A stretch of DNA of 64,000 nt, from positions 9,647,183 to 9,711,182 of the forward strand of contig NC_134510.1 of the NCBI RefSeq assembly GCF_027942865.1. The letters are read 5' to 3'. The translations under genes and the position numbers were made by a program. This DNA is from Odontesthes bonariensis (lineage: Eukaryota > Chordata > Actinopteri > Atheriniformes > Atherinopsidae). Shown in pieces: positions 20,500 through 33,200 of the stretch (position 1 is the stretch's first letter; every line of letters starts with the position of its first letter). The notes beneath the pieces are model-generated. The model was given only the letters and a program-made list of their open reading frames with translations. It did not search any database and was not told where the DNA came from.

Positions 20500-21340
20500 G
20501 GGGAACAACTAAAAGAGGTTTTTCAGAGGATCTAAGAGGTCTCGATTTAGAATATGAGCAGATGAGTTCTGGCCAATGTAAAGTTTTGAGTTTTTAAATT
20601 CAATTCTGTATTCAAATTGGAGCCAGTGGAGCGATGCAAGAAATGGGGTGATACTTTGTCTTTTTCTTGTAGGAAGGAAGTCTGAATCCGCTGCAGACAT
20701 GCTAAAGGCTGATGCCCAAGCACAGGCAGTTGATGTCCAGCCTTGACGTGATTAAGGCTGTAACAACTTTCCTCAAGTCATCACTGGAAAGCAGGGAAGT
20801 CTCTGGGATCTAAAGCTAAGGGGGGCTTACATTAAAAAAGTTGCCCCTGTCAGCTAGTGGGGAAGTCATATAACCAGTCAAAAGAGTCACTAAAAGAGCC
20901 ACAAAGTCCAAGATATTTCCACATGTTGAATTGCCTAGTGAACATGTGGTCGGTGTCAGTATGAAGTGGGTGGAGATTATTAATGCCTTTGAGCAAAGAA
21001 GAGGCTCTAAACTCTTTAGAGAAGTCTATTATAGTACATGCATTAATGATGCCAGAGAAATAATTTGGTTACAGAGGACTGGGGGCAGTATATAGCAGGG
21101 TGGAAAATCGGAGACATTGGTGGTCTGACACACCTAAGACCTCCACATACAAAGCTGTGATGGTTTACCCGATAGTAAATACTATCAGTTGGGCAGGAAA
21201 CATGGTGAGTAAAGTTTAAAAAGGTCCTAGTTTGAACAAAATCAGTAGCACTACAATTGGATTGGCTTTCTAAATGAAAGTTAAAATCACAGATGATTAA
21301 TATTCCATCACAACTTAATGAGTTTGTATTTTTCAAACGT
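20500..21340 (-). mobile_element. L2-like non-LTR retrotransposon remnant
   Basis: On the minus strand 21336-21043 reads as an apurinic endonuclease piece (ILIICDFNFHLES, in the position of the family's GDFN motif, then a SCPTDSIYY block). Further along, 20700-20509 reads as the ORF2 C-terminal part (RKRQSITPFLASLHWLQFEY). Both are familiar parts of L2-type LINE ORF2 in the correct order, with the reverse-transcriptase core between them deleted or unrecognisable. Frames are broken. Confidence 0.75.
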
Positions 21341-24072
21341 GGAGAGCAACAAGATTCTCAGCTAGTTTGTGTTCGATGACTCCTCCTCATATATGCCTTG
21401 CCAAATTTGAATGTTTTTTGTTACAAAACAATAGCTCTTTTTAGCAGCCAGGCTTCATGAATGAATATCACAACAGACACAACTTAGCATTGGTGGTGAA
21501 TTTAATATTCTTTCATTTGAAAGGAAAGGGTTAGTTTAGTGGCTATAAAAAGTAGAGGGCACACTTCTTAGCCTCTCAACCACGATCAGTAACAGAAACT
21601 ATGCAATGCAAAATAGGTTACTGTTATATTGTGTCTTTGTATCTGTGTGTGTATGTGTGTGTAGATTTTATAACCACCCAACTCTTGGCATCATTGTAAT
21701 ATCAATTTTTTTTATTTTTAATTTGAAAAATAACTTACATAAATCTCTGTACTCAACCATACTTAACCAAGACATAGCCTTGGCATTAACACATTGCACC
21801 AAAAAGAGAAAATCAAAAGGCATTCAAAAGGATAAATAATATATGTCTTTGTCATCATGAGGCATTTTTCCTGTTCCAAAAGAGTCTATGAATCCATTTA
21901 CGGTAGTTTGTTTATTCAAATTCTGACATCTAAAGGTATGTACAATGAAAATGAAAATGAAAATGAAAATATATACTGTATTCTGTTACAGCGACAAAGT
22001 TTTTCTTAGACATTAAAATGTATCATCTGCACGTGGAAAAGGAATAATGCCTCAATTTAATTTCATTCAGACATACTGTAACTATAAGACTCATATACTT
22101 CTCAAACACGAGAAGCATCTATAATTACTAAAAATATAAAATAAAAAATAAAATGGTCTTGGCTTTTAAATAAATTAACAAAAATATAGTAAATTAATTT
22201 CATTTTTATTAAAACAAACAAACAAACAAACAAAAAACTTTTTCTGTGGCAATATCCCTTATTATTTGAACCTGTGATTTGCTCATCTTCACTAACAGTG
22301 CCTGGTAAAATTGAACCAAAGCAGCACACATCTCTTGCAAGTTCGCTGTTTCTTTATTAGGAATAGACCTCTTGCTTGTACCAGTTCAGATTATTTTTGC
22401 ATGTTTGTTAACAATACTGAAATAAAGTATGCTTGCAATCACAACTATGTGGCCAGCCTCCATTGAATATAAAATATTTTTCTTGTTTTCTTTTTTTCAT
22501 CAAAAACCTGAACAAAAACATGACCTTGGGGGTGGAATGTTTTTTAAAACCTCAATAACTGGCCATGGAAGACCAACTACTAATTTGCTGCTCAATTCAA
22601 TGTGAGGGAGAAAAGTAATAAAGTCGTCATGCACTGTACAAGAAACTGCAAAAATTCCAAATATCATCTTTATCAAAACATGCTGAGTTACTGTAAGGTG
22701 TGCCCAAGACATGTTGTCGAAAAATCCCTTTCAACATGCTTGTTAAAACAAATCAAATCGAAAACAAAATACGTGATGAAACAATTCAGAACTGTAAAGT
22801 AACTAAATCTGGACGATATCAGGGGACTGATCAATGGTAGCAATGAATACTACAATGAAAAGTTCCCTGGGACAAGGAAGAAAAAGAGAAACGTACAATT
22901 TGCACATAATGTTCATCTTTATAAGGCGGGCGCCTTTTATCATGAAATAAATAATTTACATTTATTTTCATTATCACTTCTTGTCACATAAACATTTATT
23001 TTTTTAATAACTCCAAAAGTTTCCTTTAAGTTTCTCTTATCTGCACGTCTGCGAAACACAGACTCATGAATGGTCTAAAGAATGGTAAACAATGTCTTTT
23101 TTCTTTTTTTCACGATGTTGCATTCACTCCCCTTTGAAAACCATGCACTAGTGAAATTTATCTTTAAAAATAATATAAATTGTTGAAAATGGCTGATTTG
23201 TTTTATCTATTTTTCTTCATCTTTTTTTTGCAAGTTGCAGCCTCAAGAAAATAAAGTTCTTTTTTTTCTTTTATTCAGCTAAATTTGTGCCCATGCAAAT
23301 CAACTAAAAAGGAAAAAAAATATTTTCTCATTTCATTTTTATACAATATATCAACAAAGAAAGAATTATGAAGATTGTACATTTTTTTTTTATGGGGTTG
23401 GGATTGTTACTGTATATTCTGGAGTGTTGATGGTGGCCACTTCAATGTTACCCCTGATTAACTGGTGATTTACCAGCACAGGCCGATCAGCACATCAACC
23501 TAGAGTATGCAGAGCATTTTTTTTTAAGTTTCGGGGGAGTGTGGGTACACCTCACCAGAAGTAGTGGTCTCCAAAACTGCATTTAAACAGCTAGGTCTGT
23601 TGGCATGGTGTGACCAAGCATCTGACTAGAAATACTGTCACCCCCTTCAGATTCAGATACATTGAAATTTAAAGAAAAAGAAAAAAAAAATAAATGGAAA
23701 AAAAAATAAATTAAAGCAACACATTAATTTTTCATTCGAAAAGGGCCTCTGTAGAACTCGTTTAGTGGTTCCCAGTGTTGACCCCCATGGCTTCGAATTG
23801 GAAGAAAACCTGGAACTGATGGATTCCTCGTGCTAAGGAGTTCATTCCAGGCTCCTCCATAACAACACCTGGCAATCCCTGCCGCCGGGTGCTTGCGACA
23901 CACTTTGCCACGTGCACAATGTGCGCAACGTTTTTGCTCAAAACACAGGTTCACATTTGCACCCCTAGAAACAGGCTCAGAAGACACAACATCAAGCATG
24001 CAGTGTAACCGGGGCTTGTGACCTGTAATCGCAACACTGGCTGCTACAACAACGCTATTAGTCCACACGCTG
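21341..24072 (-). other. rims2: rims2 3' UTR and downstream flank
   Basis: 2.7 kb between the LINE remnant and the rims2 stop. Very AT-rich, with many minus-strand AATAAA-like hexamers (for example complements of TTTATT near 22960-23000 and 23270), so the true cleavage site is not decidable. The first 350 bp after the stop (down to about 23720) are less AT-rich. Short simple runs occur, such as AAAC units near 22214-22232 and AATGAA units near 21950. Confidence 0.6.
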
Positions 24073-24276
24073 CTATGATCGAGAGAAACTGTCCAGTGAG
24101 GACTGGGAAGCTCTTCTTGTCAGGGGGGCCAGAGTTGGGTCCACCAGTGAGGACGGTGGAAAGAGCTTGTACCAGCCAATCACCATGTTGGACAGGTCCA
24201 GCTCATCTAACAGTATCTGAACTGCTCCCATGAATGATTTATGGTCCATACGTCCATAGTCACCCCATACGATGAC
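24073..24276 (-). CDS. rims2: rims2 terminal coding exon (C2B end)
   Basis: VIVWGDYGRMDHKSFMGAVQ, then LDLSNMVIGWYKLFPPSS and TRRASQSSLDSFSRS, stop TAG at 24073-24075. 68 codons. The final SFSRS tail is shorter than the human ESSTGPSYSRS-type end. Confidence 0.96.
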   Translation of the reverse strand, partial: VIVWGDYGRMDHKSFMGAVQILLDELDLSNMVIGWYKLFPPSSLVDPTLAPLTRRASQSSLDSFSRS

Positions 24277-27200
24277 CTATAAAGCATGAATGAGGTTAAT
24301 TATGTAACATGTTTAATTACTGTGACACATTGCAACTATCTAAAGGAATCGCTTTTTTTACCTGTAAAACCTTCCCTCCCGGACTCTCCTCAAACGGCAG
24401 TTGCTGCTGGTAAAGAGGATCCAAGGTTTTTCTTGCTACTTTAGTTTTCTTTTTGGCTATGCAGGCTCCATTGTCCAAAAGGTAGACCTTTACATATGGT
24501 GCTAGAAATATGGAGTAGATAAAGAGTAGTTACAATTTGCCTGGCCTCTTGTTCTCATCCACCAACAAAGTCAACCTTAATTTCATTTTACAGATGCAGC
24601 CACTTAGAATTGCCTAGAAAAAGGGCCAGTTAGTTTCCAGCCATAAACCCAACAGAGAATCGGCTGGGAAGCAAATGAACCATGCATGAAGTAATCAGCT
24701 ATTCTAAGTGGCTGGGTACTCTACAATGAATCTCTGACATAAGAGTTAGTGCCCTGAAAAACTGGCTGTCTGACAGTTTGAATTACCTGGCAGTGCCTTG
24801 GAACCTGGTTTTCCCACAAGGCCACGGGCTCTAATGATCTCCACCTCCAGGGCTCCTTTCTTGTCCACCATGCCAATCTGGATGTCCCCTAAAAAAATTG
24901 ATTAAAAAAAATGTTTTTAATTTTTAATTTTCATTATGACATTGAAATTCCTTCTTAATAGAACTTTAGAAAAAAAATGTTCTCACCCATAGGTGGAGTG
25001 GCCAAAGTCTGACGTCCAACCAGCTGGGCGGGGCCGAGGCCATCCAAGAAGTCACTGAACTGAGCATCTGAGGACAGCCGCACACCGGGGAAGATGAGGC
25101 TGAAACGGACAAAAATGCCTGGTTTATGATACGGATCAGAGACTCATCCTGATTAAAGTCGGAGGGTTGGGTCAGTAATGGCTGTACTACTGCCTACAAT
25201 ATGTCAGAAAAATTGTTAAAACTTGAAGCCTAAAAAAAGTTATAGCAACAAATCTGAGTTTGAATTGTTTGCTGTGTATGTAAAAAGTGAATGTCCTTGT
25301 CTCCTTACTTTCCCTCAGAGCTGTAGCTGTTCATGCTGCCATCTGTGGACTCCCGACTGGCCTGCCGAGTCATCCTGCTCCTCATCTCCACTGCCAGGCC
25401 TGTCTCTGTACTCCTCTGAATAGTGCTGCGCAACTTCTTACCTCCTGCTTCTGCACGCAGAGTTAAACACATTGCAAAAGAGGAGAGGGAGAAAAGGGGG
25501 TATAGACTATGAATCCATGATACTAAATCATATTGTGACACAGCGAGTTGCATCCACATTAACAATTAGGGTTCGCTACACCCGTGCTTTCATTGGCTCA
25601 AACAGAAGAGAACTCATTCCATGAATGTGTTGAACAGAGCAATATGTACAACCCTCCCCTGGTCTGAAAACTTCTGACTGCCTCTGGTTGCCTTGTTGGA
25701 ACCGCAGTAGGTCCATACTTCACCTACAACCCCATCCCTCTTTCCTTTCCAGGACCACCATCCCAACTGATCCAAGAAGACAGCTGACACTACTCATTAG
25801 GCCTGCTGCTGCTCATCCACAGCCAGCATGCATGTCGGACCACATGCCTGTGGCAGAAATACACATACCTACACCAAGTAAAGCATGAATGGTTCACCAC
25901 TGCTGATAGAACAAACACACATGCACGCACATGCACACCCACACGCACACAGAAGAGGATGTATGTTTACTTTTGTATTCCTTTGAGAAGGATGTTAGCA
26001 AAAACTGCAGAAATTACGCTTACATAAAATCAAATCAGGCACAATGAACTGATTTTGACAACATCAGCGCGTTTGTAGTAAATGAATGGTTAGAGGCTTG
26101 CTAGACTAGTATTTTAGAGCTTAATATATGCTGCAATCAAAGGCTACTCATACAGGCAATACAAAATGCTGTTGCTGTGCTTTTTATGTATCCGACTTCC
26201 TCTTCTCTTGTCTATAATCAAATGACTGCATCATGAGATATCGTGTTATTTCTCAGAGGTCCAACAATCACCGCAAAGCCTAACAGTTAGATAATACAGC
26301 GTTATCACTGGATCACTGTTGAGGACAGAGGGTGCATACTGTTGACAAACAACTGGTTTCCATGGATCTCATGTCATTTTCTTCTGATAATTTGCCAGCT
26401 CGTGTGAATGACTCATGTGTGGACTGCAACATTCCTAATCAAGTTCCAAACCCTGCTTTCTTTACCCTTACGAGTATTAAAGGGGAAGAGGAAAATAACA
26501 TCTCACACATGCATATACTTGAAGTAAGCAGCCATGAAGGTTTTCAGCCTTGAAATCTCAATCATTCAGTTTGCCTCTGCCTCCTCTTCCTGCTCTTCAG
26601 ATGTTACAATAGGAGAGGCAGCCACAGAGGTCATCGCTGACGTCTGCAGCAGACCTACTCTGCCAATCAGTGCACAGTCAGATCTTGTCAATGAACAATG
26701 AAAACAAAACTATTTTAAAGCAAATGAAGGAATTCTGCTGGTTTACTGTCAAACCACACTTAATGATATTGCAATAGCAAAACCTTGGCTCAAAGACAAA
26801 CTGGACAAAAGTAACATTTGTAAGTATGAATATAACTACTGAAAACAAAACAGGAAATGCATCTGAGGAGGCATAAGAATAAACACAAATGGTACACAAT
26901 GCTGTTCAGTACAGTCATAGTCCTGAGCTAAATAAGCACTACCACCCACTATACTAAACAGTCATTCATTCAAAATAGAGTATGGTGAATTTTTGCTTTT
27001 CATTCACAGAGTCAGATTTGGCAAATGAGATAACGGTGAGACATCTGTGAAGTTTCTCAGCAAATACACAGGTTCCTTTAACTATCTGTTTTAACAACAC
27101 CAACACTGACAGCAGGAGTAACAACCAAAGCCACATGTCTTTCCCAACAAAGTGATGGCTGACATGATACACTGTTCACAAATGTCAAGTTTCAGATACC

Positions 27201-30200
27201 AGAGTACGTATAGCTCAAACATTCAATAATGCTAATTGGACTATAATGTCATCTTAATTAAATTACTCATTTCTAAACCTGCTTTTTTAAACCTCCTCTT
27301 TCCAATAATCTTAAATCTAATTCCTCAAAGACTAATATCCAAGTGCTGATGTGAAATTTCCTCAGCTGTCATCTTACCTCCATCCTCCTCATCAAAGGAG
27401 TTCATGCAGGGGAAATAGACAGCCAATGCTTCAAAGGATGCAGACAGGCTCATCTTGCTCTGGGAGCACTGGACACGCATCCCAGGAGTCGCAGCAGAGG
27501 TATCATGCCCCTGCCTGCCCATGGTGACAAGGAGTCGTCCTCCTCAGTCCAGTCAATCAAATTAACAATTTTTTTTTAATAGCTGATAAGTAATTATTGA
27601 TCATCTATTTGAACGGAACCGAAGCCAAGAAGTAGAAGATGCTGCTGGTCTGTAGACAATCAAGGATGTGTAATCTAGTCTGTCCTGATATGCTCTCGAG
27701 ACTGCATCTTAGGTAGAGCTTTAGAAAACCGTTGCTTCAGTAGTGGAGGCTTGTGCTGTCTGGGTCTGACACTCTTGCTGCACCTCTTCCTTCAGGGGGG
27801 AGGGGAGAGAGCTGTGTAGCGCTTCACCAATCAGAGGGCTGCGCTGCTCAGGCGCACCTCTGCTGGCTCTGCGGGTGAACAAGCTCTACCCAGTGATACT
27901 GAGCCCCCTCCCCACTCTGCTTCTACCCAAATTTTTAATCCCCTCTTTTATCATCTGGTTTCTCCTTCAGCTGGCTGTTTTGCTTCTTTTTAGCTGCTCA
28001 AAAGAGTTTTCTTCCTTTACTCTGCATCCTCTGACGCAGCATCCCTCTCTGTCTCCCTGTTACTCACAGAAGCCAGTGAAAACAAGCTGTTGCTAAGTCT
28101 GCAAACAGTAGTGGTGCACTATTGAACCACATGGCAATCACTCAGAGTTCACGTGCCAAACGGCACTCTTTACTTCAAAAACATCATGGCTGTTTTTTTC
28201 TATTTTCGAGGAGCTGACTTGGCTTTTGCCAGCTATCATATATTAATAACTGGCAAGGAAAAATCAAGTGGAGGATCAAGTGTACGTGCTTGTCCCTCTG
28301 CAGCCTCTGCGACATGTCACACAGTGTTGCAAGAAATTACATTTTCCTTGATCAATTACCATTTACATTTTTCATTCGAGGCTCTTTGAATAAATGTCAA
28401 ACACAGCTGAATCATTTTTTTCCCACTCTGTTTCAACCATTTCCAGGCAAGATAGGCCATCTTATTTTAAACAGTCCAGATCCAACAGACATAACAGTGA
28501 CAACGTTTCTTCGCAGGTGGTCCCTGAAAGACCGATAAATGTTCTTCCTGCAAAGATTTATGGCTGTAAACCAAACTTCAACTCCTCTGGTAACTGTCAC
28601 CACTGCACCTTTACTAAGAAAAATAAATCCAGGGAAGTTTTGCTGTTTTGACATATTGGCAAAGAAACGACTGTAGTGCATTTGTGCAGGATATCTATCT
28701 GACAGAATAGGCACAGGACGAGACAATCACAGTGTTCTCTTTACTAGCATAAATATAGATAGTTCCCTGCAGTGTTACTGCTGAGGCAAAAGTTATCCAC
28801 TATGAGACACTGCAACCTACTTCCATGAAGGAGCTGCTTTCTGCACGGCGTCCATTTGCAGATTCCATCTAGGTCAGCACAGACAAAAACAACTTTTCAC
28901 ATTTAAAGCGAGAGGAGTGATTGAAGAAAACAGTTACAGTTACAGTATGAGGAACTTTAGGGTAATTTTCAAGTGTAAGCTTATTTAAAAATCTGTTAGA
29001 AAAGTGTGGCATCAATGTACAAAATGTGTAGCTTAAACTTTAATGTACAAACTTTTCTCCTGAGCAGGTCCATAATCCAACTTCTGCTAAACTAATGGCA
29101 TTATTATCATCTGTGAAATAACTTTGTAATTAGAGCTGATTAGCCAGTGTATGCAAACTCAGGATAAATGACAAATAATTGTCTGCATCCTCAGACAATG
29201 TATTCTTATCTTCTCCATTTACTGTTTCATAGAGGATGATGGTTTATGTGGCAACTTGGACAATGACCAACAATAACACGAGTCCCTCTCTCCTCTGTCT
29301 AACCCACGGCACACGTGCCTATTCATTCCAGCAACACATTTAGCACGTGTCCTTCGTTCCAACTTTTGCTCCTTTGACGCGGCTCAATTTTACACATCCT
29401 CCCACAACAAAGTGGCACATTCATCACTGTCATCACCTCACCTGGTGATGGCGCAGCACCGAAGATTTAACTAAGCTTAATTACGACATATAGAAATATA
29501 GATTTCACAGATCATTTGAAAAGCAACATGAAACTTTTATTTGCCAAATGATATAAAACATTCTTAACAAAACAGAGGGCTGTAAGACTGTTCTTCCCGA
29601 AAAGAAGGCCTGCGTGCATTAAGAGCTTTGTCTGAACATCTCTTTATGAAAAATATTTCTCTTGAAAATGACGAGGTAGTTCAGAACATAGTGGAGGTTT
29701 AAAACATACAGGATAAATGTGTACAAGGAGTTCATTAGCCATGGTGAGACTTTTATTAGTATTTAAATTTTTTTATCAAATTCTGAACTCTGGATGCAGT
29801 TAATCTCATGCATCTTATAGTTAGAGTTGGTAAATACTACTCTAAAAAGAAATTCCTCAGGCTTTGAAGGTATTCCAGGATTTAAAGACAAATGCAGGTT
29901 AACATTCTCAACAACAAACCAGGTCTCATTCCAAGCTTCATGACGAACCAGCATGACAGTGACCACACAACTGGAAATTACGAGCACCTCACAGGACAGG
30001 AATGTGAAAAATCTCTCTGATTCTCGAACAACAGCAAAGGAACACAATATCCCAGAAATCATACGTAGGTTCTCCCTGACAGGCGACAAGAATCACAGGC
30101 GGAAGACTTTAAAAGCCTTCCTAAATGATGAGGCCAAGCTAGGCCAAGCGTCAAAGAGTGACTCTGGCCCTGTACACTGTAAACACGGTTTAATGGATGG

Positions 30201-33200
30201 CTCTAACCTGGGACTCACATGCACGGATCTAGGCAAACAGACAGACATAAGCACTTAAATGTGCACACATCAGGATACATGTGCAAAGGTAGTCAAACAC
30301 ACAGTCTCTTCCTTCCGTTTACATTCTTTGCTAACTACATTATGCAGGCCAATTCTGCAGTCTGAATATGTAGTTTCCCATCTGTCTAACTTAAATATGT
30401 TGAGAATTTTTACAGGAACTTGTTCAAGGTGTACCCCTCTTGTCCAATGACAGCTGGAAAGCCCCTCCAGCCCAACCCTTAACATGATGAAGTGGGTATA
30501 AAAAAAAGGGTTGATGGATTATCACAGGAAATGACTTTAATGACCAAATAAGGTGTAAAATCACATTAAATCCCACATTAAAGCTTCATTTACAGATATT
30601 GACCAAAGGATTTAATATACAGCATCCTGACATAAAAGTATAATGACTCATTTGTAAGCAATCATATTCCTATTTAGATGGCTAGTGGTAACAACATTGT
30701 TAGCGTTATTAATAAGTAGAGGATGTACACTGTATGAAGTATGGTCTGGGTCCATCTGATAAATTAACAACTTCTAATTATTCTTTTAGCTGGTATGGAC
30801 AAAACACCAGAAAACAAAATGATAAAACCATAAGAGCACAACACCTAAAATGTGTGCGTGCACACTGAGGTGCTGAGAAAGTGGTGTTCAATTCGTCTGT
30901 TTTGTGGGAATATGCTGCAAATAGAGGTTATAATAAACAGTGAGAATCTTATAAAGATTTACATAAAAAAGAAGGTCAAAGTGACTAAAGCACTTTATAA
31001 AGCTGCAAATATATGTAACCTTCTGCTTTTCACCTAACCTCTTTCCCCTCTTCTCTGTCTTCTCAAACCCCAGCTGGTCGGGTGGATGGCCACCCTTCCT
31101 GAGTCTGGTTCTGCCAGAGGTTTCTTCCTGTTAAAAGGTAGTCGTTCCTCTCCACAGTCGCCTCAGGCACGCTCAGGACGGGAGATTTGACTGCAGAAAA
31201 GTTTAGGTGCAATCTGTTGGTTTCCTTAACTAGGAAATTGTTTTTGAATTGGCTCTATATGAATTAATTGGATTATTTTTAAATGAATTATGATTACAAT
31301 TAATTGAACCAATTGGCTTTAATTGGACTATACTATTTAAGTGTCTTGAGTTGATATTTGTTGTAATTTGGCGCTATATAAATAAACTGAATTGAATTGA
31401 ATTAAAATCTTTGGAAAAAAAATCCCTCATGCCTTGAGTGGAAGTTGTGAGGTTGAACAGATTTATTAAAACGTGAACTGCAGTAGGTTTTGGAACAGTC
31501 TGTCCCTTGGCTGCTTCCCTCCACTCAGTGTGGCACATACGGAAGGTACAACAGATGGAGAGCTCGTGGAAAAGGGGATGGGGATCCAAACTCTGCCAAG
31601 CCTTTAAAAAAAAAAACCCAGATAGAAACTGCTGATATCTGAACTAGGATCATACTCCAAAAAAGTTCTTTTGCATGCGAAAAACACAACGATGTCATCA
31701 CAACATGACTAATTCTCATAGCAAAAGAGGAAACGCATGTTTTATCCAGTTGAGTAGGAGGAGAATCATCATGCTCATGATTTATGACTAGTCTTAACAC
31801 AGTATTTTTTCAACTGAGTGTCTCATCCAAGTTCCTCTTGCTATGACAGCTCGACACTTGTGCTGTCAATGTTTAAAGATATTTCAACTAGAAGGAGGAA
31901 GTCCATAAAGTATTTTAGGCAGCAGTAAATATCTAGACATGTGAAGTGTAAGTTCAGTTTTAGTCCATTTCAGAAAGGAAGCAAGAATGTGGTTTAGTGT
32001 ACTATAGAAATGTTCTCAGATTTAGGCACATTAGACTGAGGCACACAGTCCACTGCACCATCCAGCAGCTGTGAGAGGCATTCAAAGTTTTTAGATTGGG
32101 TTCATTTGAATGCTAAATGTACACAAATTAGGTTCCAGTCAAATATGTGTCTATTTACTAGCAAACTTGGATTTTAGGTTTCAAAGAAAGCTGTGAAAAT
32201 ATGGGCAGTTTCATCATTAATGGAGCAATGTGACAGTGGTCTGCTGAAACCAAAAATCACAGCATGTAACAATGAGATTTAACAGCAGCCAAAAGCTGAG
32301 TCATTGTGAAGATTCTTTTCGTCATGAGCCGCTTTCGGACAGAGCCGTTCTAAGAAAGTAGTTATCAGAACTGTCCTACTCGAATTTTGTTCTGATAACT
32401 GTCCTTCCCCAGCGGAACTGTTTCAGTCTGCATTCGCACATGAGTCGGGACCAGGTCGGGACTGATGCGCCGCGCGCAGCCGTCTGCGTCAGTGACGTGT
32501 TACGTTAAGGCTCTAGCATGGTTGCTGCGTCTGCTCGCGCGAGTGGTGTTGATGACGTCACAAGTTCGTGCCCGCCATATATAGTGGCGCAAGTCGTTTC
32601 GCCAGTAGTTGCAATTTTCTCCGTCACAGAGGTGGCGCTGCTACGTGAAGGTTACCGCTACTCTACAACCACGAAAGTGGAGAAGAAAAAAATGAAGAGC
32701 AGGAATACTGTCATTAATGATAATGCTGCAGTATTCGGATAATTTAATTTTTTTAATTCAGTTAAAAGAGGTGAAGGTCTGAAGCCCCCGGCATCACCAC
32801 TTTTTGAGTCTCTGCCCTCTTCTATGCCTTCACGTATCTGTCCCGTAGCTTCCCCCACACATTCTTACAGAACTCTCCCTCTTTCCCCAAAGTTCTGCCC
32901 ATCTCTGTGCACCAGTTTTGGGAGTTTACGTGCTCCCTGTGCTGTTTCACTGCAGTTTCGTACAGCTGCCTGTACAAACGCACCTCCTGACTGAGCTGGT
33001 CTCACATCGGTCCATCCGGTTTTTCGTTGGTGTCGCCGCCAAGTTACAAAAATCGACTGTTGCACGACAACGCGCTGCGCCGTCTTTTCAAGGGAAGCAC
33101 CAGGCCTGATACGTCATTTTGACGTCACGGTGCGACAACGCTGCGACCGACGCGTCAACCGGGTACATGCTGCCATTCCGACATACCAACATTCCGACAT

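Noticed and set aside
23724..24068. 114-codon minus-strand ORF just after the rims2 stop
   Set aside because: Lies in the 3' UTR, has no similarity I recognise and no upstream splice support. It is probably incidental.
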